Below, one piece after another: positions 45,091 through 53,750 of a DNA stretch of 64,000 nt. This DNA is from Marinifilum flexuosum (GTDB lineage Bacteria; Bacteroidota; Bacteroidia; Bacteroidales; Marinifilaceae). Under the pieces are notes generated by a model that worked only from the letters and a program-made list of their open reading frames with translations, did not search any database and was not told where the DNA came from. The stretch is from positions 248,001 to 312,000 of the forward strand of contig NZ_RAPQ01000010.1 of NCBI RefSeq assembly GCF_003610555.1. Reading direction: 5' to 3'. Numbering within the stretch: the first letter of the stretch is position 1; each line of letters begins with the position of its first letter. The position numbers and the translations under genes were made by a program.

Positions 45091-45885
45091 TTATTTAATT
45101 GTTATAGGCGAAATAACTGGTAATCCCTGAGCTGTATAAGTATAAGTCTGAGCAACAGGCAAGGTAATTTCCGTACCCGCACCATCTTTCAACTTAGATA
45201 CTGTAATAGAGAATACGCCATCAGCATTTAAATTACCTCCATCAAGGAATAATTCAGCTTTAGGTATTGTAATTGTATAATTGCCAGCACCTGTCGCTGC
45301 TGTAGTATTTACATTTAAATATTTACCAGCTACATCTGTTCCATTTGTTGTAGTAATAGCATAGAATACTTGCGCTGGACGAGCAGTTTCATGAACCAAA
45401 CTAGCTCCACTAAGAGTAACATTGATCTCCAAATCAACACCTCCCGATAAGTTACCAGCACAATCCTCTGAAGATGCAGGTGTATCTGTATAAGCAAAAT
45501 TCATATCTGTTGGATCTGCTACTACCACAGTAATTGTTTTAAGATTATAACATGAATGAGCACCTGTTTGCTTAATTCTTAAATAATAAGTTCCTATAGC
45601 ATCCCAAGTTACATCAACTTCATTAGTTATTGCAGTTCCAGCACCAATTGTGTAACCTGCAACAGCAGGAGTAGTACAGTTAGCATCAGAAAACACTTCC
45701 CATAAATAGGCGTCATCTTCCATTGTACCATCACCCTTATCGTGTTGTACCAAAAGGACACTGTAATCATAATTAGATCCAGTATAAACATTTTGTGATC
45801 CTGCATCTTCCCCTGGACCAGTAATTTGAGCAAACGCATTTGCAATACTAAATACTGCTGCTATTAATACTATTAGCTTTTTCAT
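45091..45885 (-). CDS. Two-domain Ig/PKD-like secreted protein (module 5)
   Basis: The 264-residue protein has a signal peptide (LIVLIAAVFSIANAFAQ). Domain 1 has DAYLWEVFSD and the conserved Cys in GAHSCYNLK; domain 2 has the conserved Cys in SSEDCAGNL and PAQVFYAITT. One further Cys (DANCTTP) is present. The tail is GLPVISPITIK, nearly the same as that of the preceding gene's product (PEISPVTIK). It is co-transcribed, with a 21-bp gap to the next gene. No known family beyond Ig/PKD-like. Confidence 0.8.
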   Translation of the reverse strand: MKKLIVLIAAVFSIANAFAQITGPGEDAGSQNVYTGSNYDYSVLLVQHDKGDGTMEDDAYLWEVFSDANCTTPAVAGYTIGAGTAITNEVDVTWDAIGTYYLRIKQTGAHSCYNLKTITVVVADPTDMNFAYTDTPASSEDCAGNLSGGVDLEINVTLSGASLVHETARPAQVFYAITTTNGTDVAGKYLNVNTTAATGAGNYTITIPKAELFLDGGNLNADGVFSITVSKLKDGAGTEITLPVAQTYTYTAQGLPVISPITIK

Positions 45886-45905
45886 ATTGTTCGATTTTAG
45901 TTTTT

Positions 45906-46631
45906 TTATTTTATTGTCACTGGACTAATTTCTGGTATTCCGTATAATGTTCTTGTATGAACATTTTCGCCACCAGTTGATTTAACCTTGATATCTCCTC
46001 CATACTTGTCCTTAGCAGAGGTGATGGTAATTATTTGATTTTTGTCTGAATATTCTGGTATAATGGCAAGATCATTAAACTTCATCATCTTGCTTTCGGT
46101 TACAGTTATTGGGGTTGTTACTGGTGTACCATCAATACTGTAGTATACTTGAATAGGATAAAACTTACTATCAACAATCCCACTTGTTTCAAGTATTAAT
46201 TCCGTTTCGAATGTATTTCCTACATTCGAACAATCATTTGATGCCAATTCTTTAAATTCGATCGTGGCACTTCCGATCACTTCAATTGCAAATGCTCTTC
46301 TGGAAGAACATTCTCCAATTACTCCGTTGAATTCTTCAACGATTAGATAATACTTTCCTGGTGTATTCCAGGTAATATCGACCTCTGCTTTTTGATACTC
46401 TCCATCTTTAAACGAGAAATCTTCTGCAAGGGCCAGATTTTCATCCTTCTGATCTGCAAAATCAGCTACTTTGTAAATTTTCCATTCACATTCATTACCC
46501 GGATGTAAGGCTAAATTTGCCTTATGGGTACTCCCAACCAAAAACACAGCATCCTGTGCACTCGCAGATGCAAGCACAAACACCCCCAAAACGAGTGTAA
46601 GCAGAATTCTATGGATGAGAGATTTTTTCAA
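45906..46631 (-). CDS. Two-domain Ig/PKD-like secreted protein (module 4)
   Basis: The 241-residue protein has a signal peptide (ILLTLVLGVFVLASASAQ). Domain 1 contains ECEWKIYKV, the strand WNTPGKYYLIVEEF and Cys in IGECSSRRA; domain 2 has Cys in SNDCSNVGN and PIQVYYSIDG. The tail is GIPEISPVTIK. A GC-rich hairpin (46681-46705) lies in the 100-bp gap before it, so its expression could differ from the genes upstream. Confidence 0.8.
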   Translation of the reverse strand: MKKSLIHRILLTLVLGVFVLASASAQDAVFLVGSTHKANLALHPGNECEWKIYKVADFADQKDENLALAEDFSFKDGEYQKAEVDITWNTPGKYYLIVEEFNGVIGECSSRRAFAIEVIGSATIEFKELASNDCSNVGNTFETELILETSGIVDSKFYPIQVYYSIDGTPVTTPITVTESKMMKFNDLAIIPEYSDKNQIITITSAKDKYGGDIKVKSTGGENVHTRTLYGIPEISPVTIK

Positions 46632-46680
46632 TTAATTGTATTTAAAATTTTACTCTTTACTAATAGTTGGGCTTTTGAAT

Positions 46681-46705
46681 ACCTTCCCGGCCTTGCCGGG
46701 AAGGT
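46681..46705. other. Intercistronic GC-rich hairpin
   Basis: A perfect 11-bp stem ACCTTCCCGGC/GCCGGGAAGGT has a 3-base loop, in the widest gap of the small-module operon. The T-rich tract lies on the plus-strand side only, so it is not a proper terminator for the minus-strand operon. It may be an RNA stability or processing element. Confidence 0.7.
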
Positions 46706-46731
46706 TTTGTTTTTAGCCTTATGATATTTTC

Positions 46732-47790
46732 TTATTCAACTGTGAAAACAGAAGTAGCTGGCGAAGCTTTTATCACATAATTCGTTGCCTCACTATTATT
46801 ACCATTATTAGCTGTTGGCTCGAATTGTTTTGAACCATCAACATCAGCAACCGTTCTAATAAATGGAGTATCAGTAGTTACACCTAAATTCATAGTAACA
46901 TCTGCATCCGCAGGTGTTCCTAAAACGTTATCAATTGTAACCTTTAAGTATGCAACTGGATGTCCGGCATTTACACTAATACTGGTTCCTGTTACAGATC
47001 CAATAGTAGTAGACGAAGATGTTGATTCAACAACTTTTACTTCTAGGCCAGCATCGTTTGCCTTTGTCCAAGTATAATCAAATCCCCACTGTCCATTCCA
47101 TGGCTGAGCATCTGTATTCATACTTATTTTATAGAAGAATGTAGATGTTCCAAGATCTGTTGTAGCCGGTGGGTTTGCTAAAATTCCACCAGAGAATGAA
47201 TTACACTTTGACATTGCTTCTGCCTTTATAGTAGGAACATCTGCAGGATCTACACCTGTTAAATCAATTGCTGCAAAAGAAGTTGCATTCAATGCTTCTA
47301 ACACAAAATCGATCTGTCCAGCTGATACTGAAATAAAGTATCTTCTTTTTGTAGAACATGCTCCACTTGCTCCATTGTATTCTGCTACTTCAACAGCATA
47401 AACTTTGCCTGTAGTGTTAACGTCTAACCACTGAATCCCAACTTTATGAAAGTCTTCTCCCTCATAGGTATCAACTCCAAGACCTGTATACTTTTCAGTA
47501 ATATCAGTTTTCGTAGGATCGTAGGTATAAAACTTGTATTTATCAGTTGCTGCTATTCCTACAGCATCAAATGTTCCACTTGCATCTACTTCAAACACAT
47601 TCCATTCATAATGATTTCCTGTATGTAAAGCTACTTGAAATCCGTGAAAACTACCTACAGAGTGAGATGCTGCATTATCAGGAGTTCCTCCCTGTGCAAA
47701 AACACCATAAGATCCTAAAACGAATATTAAGGCTAAGCTTAGTTTTAATAGTTTTTTCATAAGGCTTATATTTTTATTTGATTGATTCAT
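46732..47790 (-). CDS. Two-domain Ig/PKD-like secreted protein (module 3)
   Basis: The 352-residue protein is the longest of the small modules. A second ATG at 47760 gives a cleaner signal peptide (MKKLLKLSLALIFVLGSYG) and is the preferred start. Domain 1 has HYEWNVFEVD and Cys in ASGACSTKR; domain 2 has Cys in MSKCNSFSGG and is extended by a loop-rich insertion. The tail is KASPATSVFTVE. The first ATG is 6 bp from the upstream stop. Confidence 0.8.
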   Translation of the reverse strand: MNQSNKNISLMKKLLKLSLALIFVLGSYGVFAQGGTPDNAASHSVGSFHGFQVALHTGNHYEWNVFEVDASGTFDAVGIAATDKYKFYTYDPTKTDITEKYTGLGVDTYEGEDFHKVGIQWLDVNTTGKVYAVEVAEYNGASGACSTKRRYFISVSAGQIDFVLEALNATSFAAIDLTGVDPADVPTIKAEAMSKCNSFSGGILANPPATTDLGTSTFFYKISMNTDAQPWNGQWGFDYTWTKANDAGLEVKVVESTSSSTTIGSVTGTSISVNAGHPVAYLKVTIDNVLGTPADADVTMNLGVTTDTPFIRTVADVDGSKQFEPTANNGNNSEATNYVIKASPATSVFTVE

Positions 47791-47796
47791 TTTTTA

Positions 47797-48696
47797 TTAA
47801 TCAGTTGTAATACCTGTTGTTGCAGGAACAGCTCTAACTAAATATTTCACTTCATTTTTAGAATCTGCTTTACCATCTGCATCTTCAGTTCCTAACGCAT
47901 CTGCTCCTGAAGTAATGGTTAATATCAAATCTAGGTCTTCATCTTGTCTATTGCTGTTGGTTGTATAGGATACTGAGATATTACTCTCTGCTGTTCCTTC
48001 GGCAATATCAATTTTAGATCCTGAAGTTTTTGCCACACCATCAACAGTAATATTTAATACGATACCTTCATCTGTAGTTGTTCCTGTTTTTTTATCTACC
48101 AATGTAAATGTATAGTTCCAAGCCACAGTCTTCGCTGTAACAGCATTCGTTGCCAAGTTATGAGCTTTTACGACATAATTTCTTGCTGTTAAGCCAAAGT
48201 TATCATCTGAATTATCTCCAACTGTTCCTTTATCTTCAACTGGATTATCTACGGTAGCACAAGCATCTTCTGTTCCAGTAAGCTCAGCATAAATATCAAA
48301 TGTATTTGCAACAACAGTTACTTGTAGCAATCTATTAGTTGTACAGTGATCATTCGATTCTCCAATAGATACATAATAACTCTCTGCACCTGTGTTTGCA
48401 ACCAACCATTTAATATAAATTTTAGCTTCCGTATTAGCAGGAGTAGTTGGTGTTGCTCCACCTAATGTTGCTCCACTTGCATCTGTAAAAACAAAATGAG
48501 TTCCTAATGTTGCCTCTGCTGTTTTGTTATCTAAAAAGACTTTCCAATCATAGGTATTGGTTCCAACACGAGTTCCTCCATTTACCTGATAGTAGTGATA
48601 AGAGCCTTCATAAGGCATAGTACCTGTATTGGTTTGAGCAAACATCATACTAGATGTTCCCAATATCATTATTAAAGCTATAATTAAACGTTTCAT
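47797..48696 (-). CDS. Two-domain Ig/PKD-like secreted protein (module 2)
   Basis: The 299-residue protein has a signal peptide (LIIALIMILGTSSMMFAQ). Domain 1 shows NTYDWKVFLD and Cys in SNDHCTTNR; domain 2 has Cys in EDACATVDN and WNYTFTLVDK. The tail is RAVPATTGITTD, sharing PATT with its upstream neighbour and PAT with its downstream one. It is part of the operon with a 6-bp gap downstream. Confidence 0.8.
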   Translation of the reverse strand: MKRLIIALIMILGTSSMMFAQTNTGTMPYEGSYHYYQVNGGTRVGTNTYDWKVFLDNKTAEATLGTHFVFTDASGATLGGATPTTPANTEAKIYIKWLVANTGAESYYVSIGESNDHCTTNRLLQVTVVANTFDIYAELTGTEDACATVDNPVEDKGTVGDNSDDNFGLTARNYVVKAHNLATNAVTAKTVAWNYTFTLVDKKTGTTTDEGIVLNITVDGVAKTSGSKIDIAEGTAESNISVSYTTNSNRQDEDLDLILTITSGADALGTEDADGKADSKNEVKYLVRAVPATTGITTD

Positions 48697-48717
48697 ATTA
48701 TATTGTTTTCTTATTTA

Positions 48718-49425
48718 TTAATCATGCTGAATAGTTGTAGTTGCAGGATTCTGGTTCACAACCAAAGTGACAGTAATATCTCCATCAGTTCCAAAATCAT
48801 GGTTACTTGGCTTAACACCATAACTATCTCTAGCCCCAGTAATAGTCACCTTATAAACTTGAGCAGCACCTCCTGGTGTATTCGTAAATTCTTTACTAAA
48901 TAGATTCGATGTACCTACATTCACGTTAGTATAATCGGTTTCTGTACCATCAGTTTCTGTAATTGTATAATCAACAAACCAAGGAGCTTTTCCTCCAGTA
49001 AAAGAAAGTGTTTGAGAAAGTGTAGTTTTTGGATCTGTTGTAGCACAAGTAGGATCAACCGATGCGAACGTAATAGTTGAATTATTTGCTATTACTTTAA
49101 CTTCAAAGGTATTAGTAGTAGAACATAAATCTGGAGTTGTCTCCACTACAGTTACTGTAAAGGTACCTTCCGTTGTCCAGGTCACAGTTGCCTGATCAAA
49201 ACCTCCCGAACTCCCATTATCAGCCAATGTTCCTCCTCCTGAAATAGACCAAACATATGTATTTGTACCAACAACAGGTACACGATATTTATATTCAGAT
49301 CCTACATATACTTCATTTCCTGCAGAAGTCTGACTATCATTTGTCCAAGTCTGAGCTGAAGCAACATTAATAGCCATTACACTTAATAATGTGAAAAGTA
49401 AATTTTTAACTAATCGCTTTTTCAT
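48718..49425 (-). CDS. Two-domain Ig/PKD-like secreted protein (module 1)
   Basis: The 235-residue protein has a signal peptide (LLFTLLSVMAINVASAQ). Domain 1 (about 35-115) has NTYVWSISGGG and TEGTFTVTVVETTPDLCST; domain 2 (about 118-225) has PTCATTD, GGKAPWFVDYTITE and VYKVTITGARDSYG. The tail is NQNPATTTIQHD; its IQH matches the end of the 1260-residue protein encoded 27 bp upstream (PSPQLIQHN). It has exactly two cysteines. Confidence 0.82.
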   Translation of the reverse strand: MKKRLVKNLLFTLLSVMAINVASAQTWTNDSQTSAGNEVYVGSEYKYRVPVVGTNTYVWSISGGGTLADNGSSGGFDQATVTWTTEGTFTVTVVETTPDLCSTTNTFEVKVIANNSTITFASVDPTCATTDPKTTLSQTLSFTGGKAPWFVDYTITETDGTETDYTNVNVGTSNLFSKEFTNTPGGAAQVYKVTITGARDSYGVKPSNHDFGTDGDITVTLVVNQNPATTTIQHD

Positions 49426-49452
49426 AGTATGTATAGTTTAAGTTTATCTTTA

Positions 49453-52400
49453 TTAATTATGCTGTATTAATTGAGGTGAAGGCAATGCATTCACTTTTAT
49501 TTCAATTTTATTACTTGTCTTCTCACAAGAATTATTATCTATCACTTTTACAGTAATCTCGTCTCCGTTTGCAAAAGCACTTGATGTTAATTGATTGCCA
49601 CTAATTGTATAGTTTGCATCACTTGTTAATTGCGTTCCGTTTAAATAAAACTCATAAGTATAAGCTGTCACACCTCCTGAAACTGTTGCTGTAACAACTA
49701 CAGGTTCTCCCTCACAAATAGTATTATTGTCTGCTGCAATATTTACATCCAATACTGTTGGTTCATTAATTGTAATATTAGTTTGAGCCACACATCCATC
49801 TCCATCTTTCACATACAAAGTATGCGTTCCTGCAGGCAAACTGTATACATTAGTAGCAGCTTGATAATTTATATCATCCTTACTGTAGGTGTAAGATCCA
49901 TCTCCTCCGCCAGCAGTAATTGTTACATCGGCATTACCTCCGTTACATAAAATCGGACTTGTTTCTGATAGACTAATGGTTACAGCTGGTAAAACGGTAA
50001 CATTAAAGCTGCAGTTTGCAGTATTACCCGAACCATCAGTTGCTGTATAAGTAACAGGAGATGTTCCAACAGGGAAGATATCTCCTGGATTATGAGTGCT
50101 AGTTAAGGTGACTGTACAATTATCTGTTGCAGTTGGAGCAACCCAATTTACATTGTTATTACATGCTCCTACTATTTTATCTGATGGACATCCCACTATG
50201 ATTGGATCTTCCGTATCCACATCAGTACCTATAGTATGAGTCTCACTTACCGCACATCCATTTGTTGTAGTAACCGTAACATCATAGCTACCTGCGGTAA
50301 CATCACTTAAATCTTGAGTTGTGGCAGTAAAACTTGTATCACCTTGCTTGGTCCAACTGTATTGATAGATTGGTGCACCTGTAGTCCAAGAAACACCACT
50401 GGCAATATTACCATCATGTGCAAAACTTCCCACTCCTGAAATGGTAGTTCCACTTCCTTCATTTAAAGGGTAAGCTCCCAACAAACCAGACTCATTTCCA
50501 TCCATAATTTGAGTCATTCCATTAAAAATCTGACTCTGTGAACGAGCAGTGTTCCAGAATCGCACATGCGAAATCTCTCCATCAAAAGGATCGTTAGTGC
50601 CTCCATCAAAAACACCAGTCCCAATACGCAGGTAATCCGAAGGGTCTCCTCCAAAGTAATCGTTAATAGGAATAGAAACCGATAAACTTTCCACTTCCTG
50701 TCCATCAATATATAATACTAATTGACTTCTATTTCCAGAAAAAGCTACATGATGAAATTCATCATCATCTAGGTTATTAACAACAGGATAATGAACAGAG
50801 TAATTTTGCCCTAACCTTGTATGAACCCAACCGTGAAGATTTCCTCCATCAATTCCGAACTCTATGGTATTGTTCTGTCCAAAAAAGCTATACTGTCCTG
50901 AAGTGTAATTATTCCCCGATTTAAGTTTCACCCATCCTTCCACTGTGAATTCACTTGCATTGTAAAGCGGGCTCCAAGAATTGATCTGAACACCTCCTGT
51001 AGTCCCATCAAAATTCAAAGCATTGGCTTCTCCACCTGTAACATTTATATCAATTGCACCTGTAGCTGAACCTGAACAATCAACATCTGTTTTACTTATA
51101 AGAGAAAGATTTATTGGAGCAGGTTCATTAATTGTAATATTATCTTGAGCAATACATCCTTTTCCATCCTTCACATAAAGAGTATGCATTCCAGCTGTCA
51201 ATTCAAACACATTCGTTCCTTGATAATTGGTTCCATCCTTACTATAGGTATAGGATCCATCTCCTCCACCTGCAGTTATTGTGACATCAGCACTACCTTT
51301 ATTACACAGAATTGGATTTGTTTCAACTAAACTAATGGTAACTGCATTTAATACAGTAACATTAAAGCTAAAAGTAGTAGTATTGCCAACAGCATCAGTT
51401 GCGGTAAACGTAACACTTGTTGTTCCCACAGGAAATACATCACCCGAATCATGAGTGCTTGTTAGAGTTGCCGAACAGTTGTCAGTTGCAGTAACAACTG
51501 GCCAGGTTACATTATTAGAGCATGCGCCAACGATAATATCTCCTGTCGGTCCCCCTGATATTGTTGGTTTTATATCATCTATCGCAGTAATAGTCTGAGT
51601 TACATTAATACTGTTATTTGCATCATCAGTTACAGAATATATTCTTGTTACAATAAAAGGAGATGCTATTGTTCCTAAACCTCCATTATCAGAATCAGAA
51701 ACCCAAGCAACAGTTGGTACAGCTGTACAATTATCTGCTTCGTCAGTTACAACAGTAATATCTGGACCTGGTACACCACCAATGCACTTTACTGCCAAAG
51801 GAGCAGGATTCGAAGCGGTAGGAGCTACATTATCACCCAACACATTCATCTCATACGTAGCTTCATTACCAGCTTCATCTGTAGCTGTAAGTATCACTTT
51901 TTCGCCTCCAAACACTTTTGTGCCTGCAGCAGGATTTTGAGTAATCACAAGATCTGCATCACAATTATCAATTGCATCAACGCCTACTGTATAATCTGGC
52001 AAGGTAAATTCGCAAGCACCTCCCAAATCGATTGTGTTTGCAGGAAGGGTAGCTTTGATAAATTGCGGAGGTTCTACATCTGAATTAACCGAATAAAATT
52101 GTATACCATCAATTAAATTCCCTGAACTAGATGATGGACTGACTGTTTTTATTTGAAAACGCACTTTACCTCCTGGCAATGAACTTGGAACTGTATAAGA
52201 TCCTGAATGAACCACCCAAGCATCACCATGATTATTCTGTATAAGTGCAACATCAACTAAGCTTGTTGCATCTGGTCCAATTTGCAACATCACTTTTTCA
52301 GAGCTGCTATTTCTATATCTATAGGTAACAGCCCAAACCATCTCTGCTCCTGGATTTACATCAATATCCTGATACATGGTATTGGCCCCATTTGAATTCA

Positions 52401-53235
52401 ATTCACAAAACTGGCCTCCATCTGGTGTATCAACACCTAAAAATCCCGATCTCCAGATCTCAATTCCATGAGGAGTGCTACTCCATCCATTTACTGTTGA
52501 ATAAACTTTCCAATCTTGTGTTAATACAGGTTCATTAAAGGTCCAATTCTCAATGGTAGTTTCACAAGGAGATACCACATAAATTGAAAATAAATTAGAA
52601 TATTCACCATTTCCACAAGCACTTATCCCTCTAACTTTTAATTCTCCCGAAGTTGCGTCAGCAGCAAAGTTTACTATAATCTCATCACCATTATTTGTGA
52701 TATCCGCACCTGTTCCTGAGTATACCCATTCATAACTTGTAGCATTTGCTACAGCAGGTATTCTGTAAATAACCCCAGTCTGTCCCGATTGAACAATTGC
52801 ATCCCCTGTAATATCACTAGCATCTCCCGGTACACCATTTACAGTAACGGTAAGCTCATTTGTATTTCCTCCCTCACAATCGGTTATGCTTTTCTCTCTT
52901 ATTCGAAGTTTAAATACACCTAGAGCTGTCCATTCTTTTGAAAAAGTAAATTTTTGATAATTACCACTATCAAATGTCACAGTACCTTGACTAACCATTT
53001 CATACTGTATTGGATTGTTATCAGCATCCAACAAAGGATTACCATCAACATCAAAAATATCCATGAACATCTTAGGGGAATCTACAAAACCATAGGCTGT
53101 ATATTCAACCACATCTCCTTGACAAACAGACTGATTTGGCACAAACACAGGAACTACCTGCCCCAAGCCACTTGTAAGGCCAAGAATAGAGAAAAACAAA
53201 AAGGGTAGAATTATATGGCGTAAAAATCTTATCAA
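49453..53235 (-). CDS. 1260-residue HYR/SprB-repeat/LamG surface protein
   Basis: After a signal peptide (IILPFLFFSILGLTSGLG) come PKD/Ig-like domains, a jelly-roll-like stretch (about 230-390), HYR domains (VTWPVVTATDNC and similar), SprB repeats (GGGDGSYTYSKDG), and a LamG/concanavalin-type domain (about 755-930; FTVEGWVKLKSG, YIDGQEVESLSV) inserted inside another SprB repeat. An HYR+SprB block of about 135 residues is duplicated. It ends VNALPSPQLIQHN with no T9SS sorting domain. It heads the operon of small modules. Confidence 0.85.
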   Translation of the reverse strand: MIRFLRHIILPFLFFSILGLTSGLGQVVPVFVPNQSVCQGDVVEYTAYGFVDSPKMFMDIFDVDGNPLLDADNNPIQYEMVSQGTVTFDSGNYQKFTFSKEWTALGVFKLRIREKSITDCEGGNTNELTVTVNGVPGDASDITGDAIVQSGQTGVIYRIPAVANATSYEWVYSGTGADITNNGDEIIVNFAADATSGELKVRGISACGNGEYSNLFSIYVVSPCETTIENWTFNEPVLTQDWKVYSTVNGWSSTPHGIEIWRSGFLGVDTPDGGQFCELNSNGANTMYQDIDVNPGAEMVWAVTYRYRNSSSEKVMLQIGPDATSLVDVALIQNNHGDAWVVHSGSYTVPSSLPGGKVRFQIKTVSPSSSSGNLIDGIQFYSVNSDVEPPQFIKATLPANTIDLGGACEFTLPDYTVGVDAIDNCDADLVITQNPAAGTKVFGGEKVILTATDEAGNEATYEMNVLGDNVAPTASNPAPLAVKCIGGVPGPDITVVTDEADNCTAVPTVAWVSDSDNGGLGTIASPFIVTRIYSVTDDANNSINVTQTITAIDDIKPTISGGPTGDIIVGACSNNVTWPVVTATDNCSATLTSTHDSGDVFPVGTTSVTFTATDAVGNTTTFSFNVTVLNAVTISLVETNPILCNKGSADVTITAGGGDGSYTYSKDGTNYQGTNVFELTAGMHTLYVKDGKGCIAQDNITINEPAPINLSLISKTDVDCSGSATGAIDINVTGGEANALNFDGTTGGVQINSWSPLYNASEFTVEGWVKLKSGNNYTSGQYSFFGQNNTIEFGIDGGNLHGWVHTRLGQNYSVHYPVVNNLDDDEFHHVAFSGNRSQLVLYIDGQEVESLSVSIPINDYFGGDPSDYLRIGTGVFDGGTNDPFDGEISHVRFWNTARSQSQIFNGMTQIMDGNESGLLGAYPLNEGSGTTISGVGSFAHDGNIASGVSWTTGAPIYQYSWTKQGDTSFTATTQDLSDVTAGSYDVTVTTTNGCAVSETHTIGTDVDTEDPIIVGCPSDKIVGACNNNVNWVAPTATDNCTVTLTSTHNPGDIFPVGTSPVTYTATDGSGNTANCSFNVTVLPAVTISLSETSPILCNGGNADVTITAGGGDGSYTYSKDDINYQAATNVYSLPAGTHTLYVKDGDGCVAQTNITINEPTVLDVNIAADNNTICEGEPVVVTATVSGGVTAYTYEFYLNGTQLTSDANYTISGNQLTSSAFANGDEITVKVIDNNSCEKTSNKIEIKVNALPSPQLIQHN

Positions 53236-53506
53236 ATGCTCTTGTTTAGTGTATAATTAAGTACTTACAGCGCTTAAAATAAGCTATTTTTTTCCAATTT
53301 ATAAACATCTATACGGCAATTGTTAAAAAGTGTTTACTTATTTTTTGATTAATTTCATCTTAAAGGATTTTTTTATCCGTTATTGACAAATATTAACCAT
53401 TCTTAAACAAGCATTCATAAAGTAATATCAACCCCTCATCAATAAGTCAAAACCATTCATCTATAAGTTAATATCACTAATCAACAAAAACCAAATATTG
53501 ACACAA

Positions 53507-53536
53507 TAAAAAATGACTCCATACGCAGAGTCATTT
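53507..53536 (-). terminator. Terminator-like hairpin close to a promoter element
   Basis: The stem AAATGACTC/GAGTCATTT with an 8-base loop is followed on the minus strand by TTTATTG. It lies only about 7 bases after the predicted start from the element at 53550-53557, so it may be an attenuator of the 1260-residue gene or the end of a read-through transcript. Confidence 0.6.
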
Positions 53537-53549
53537 ATTTAAGGGGTGG

Positions 53550-53557
53550 CAAATATA
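53550..53557 (-). promoter_or_regulatory. -7 promoter element (TATATTTG) with C-run at the start
   Basis: On the minus strand TATATTTG is followed by CCACCCCTT, placing the predicted start in a C-run. It is the best candidate promoter for the 49453-53235 operon, though it is 315 bp away and a terminator-like hairpin intervenes. Confidence 0.4.
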
Positions 53558-53750
53558 CGCAACACAAGTAAAAAAAGAAGAGTAAATTATCTTAAATTTA
53601 GGAATACATTCCAGAATCTTACCAATCACATCTTGTTTTACACTAAAAAAACACAAAGCGTAAAATAGCAAGTTGAATAGCTGTAATAATAGCATTAACA
53701 CCTGCTATTTGATAAATACTCCATCAAACTTTCATAATATCACATAAGCG

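Noticed and set aside
46681-46705. Hairpin as the terminator of module 3
   Set aside because: The T-run is on the plus-strand side; on the operon strand the hairpin is followed by ATTCAAAAG.
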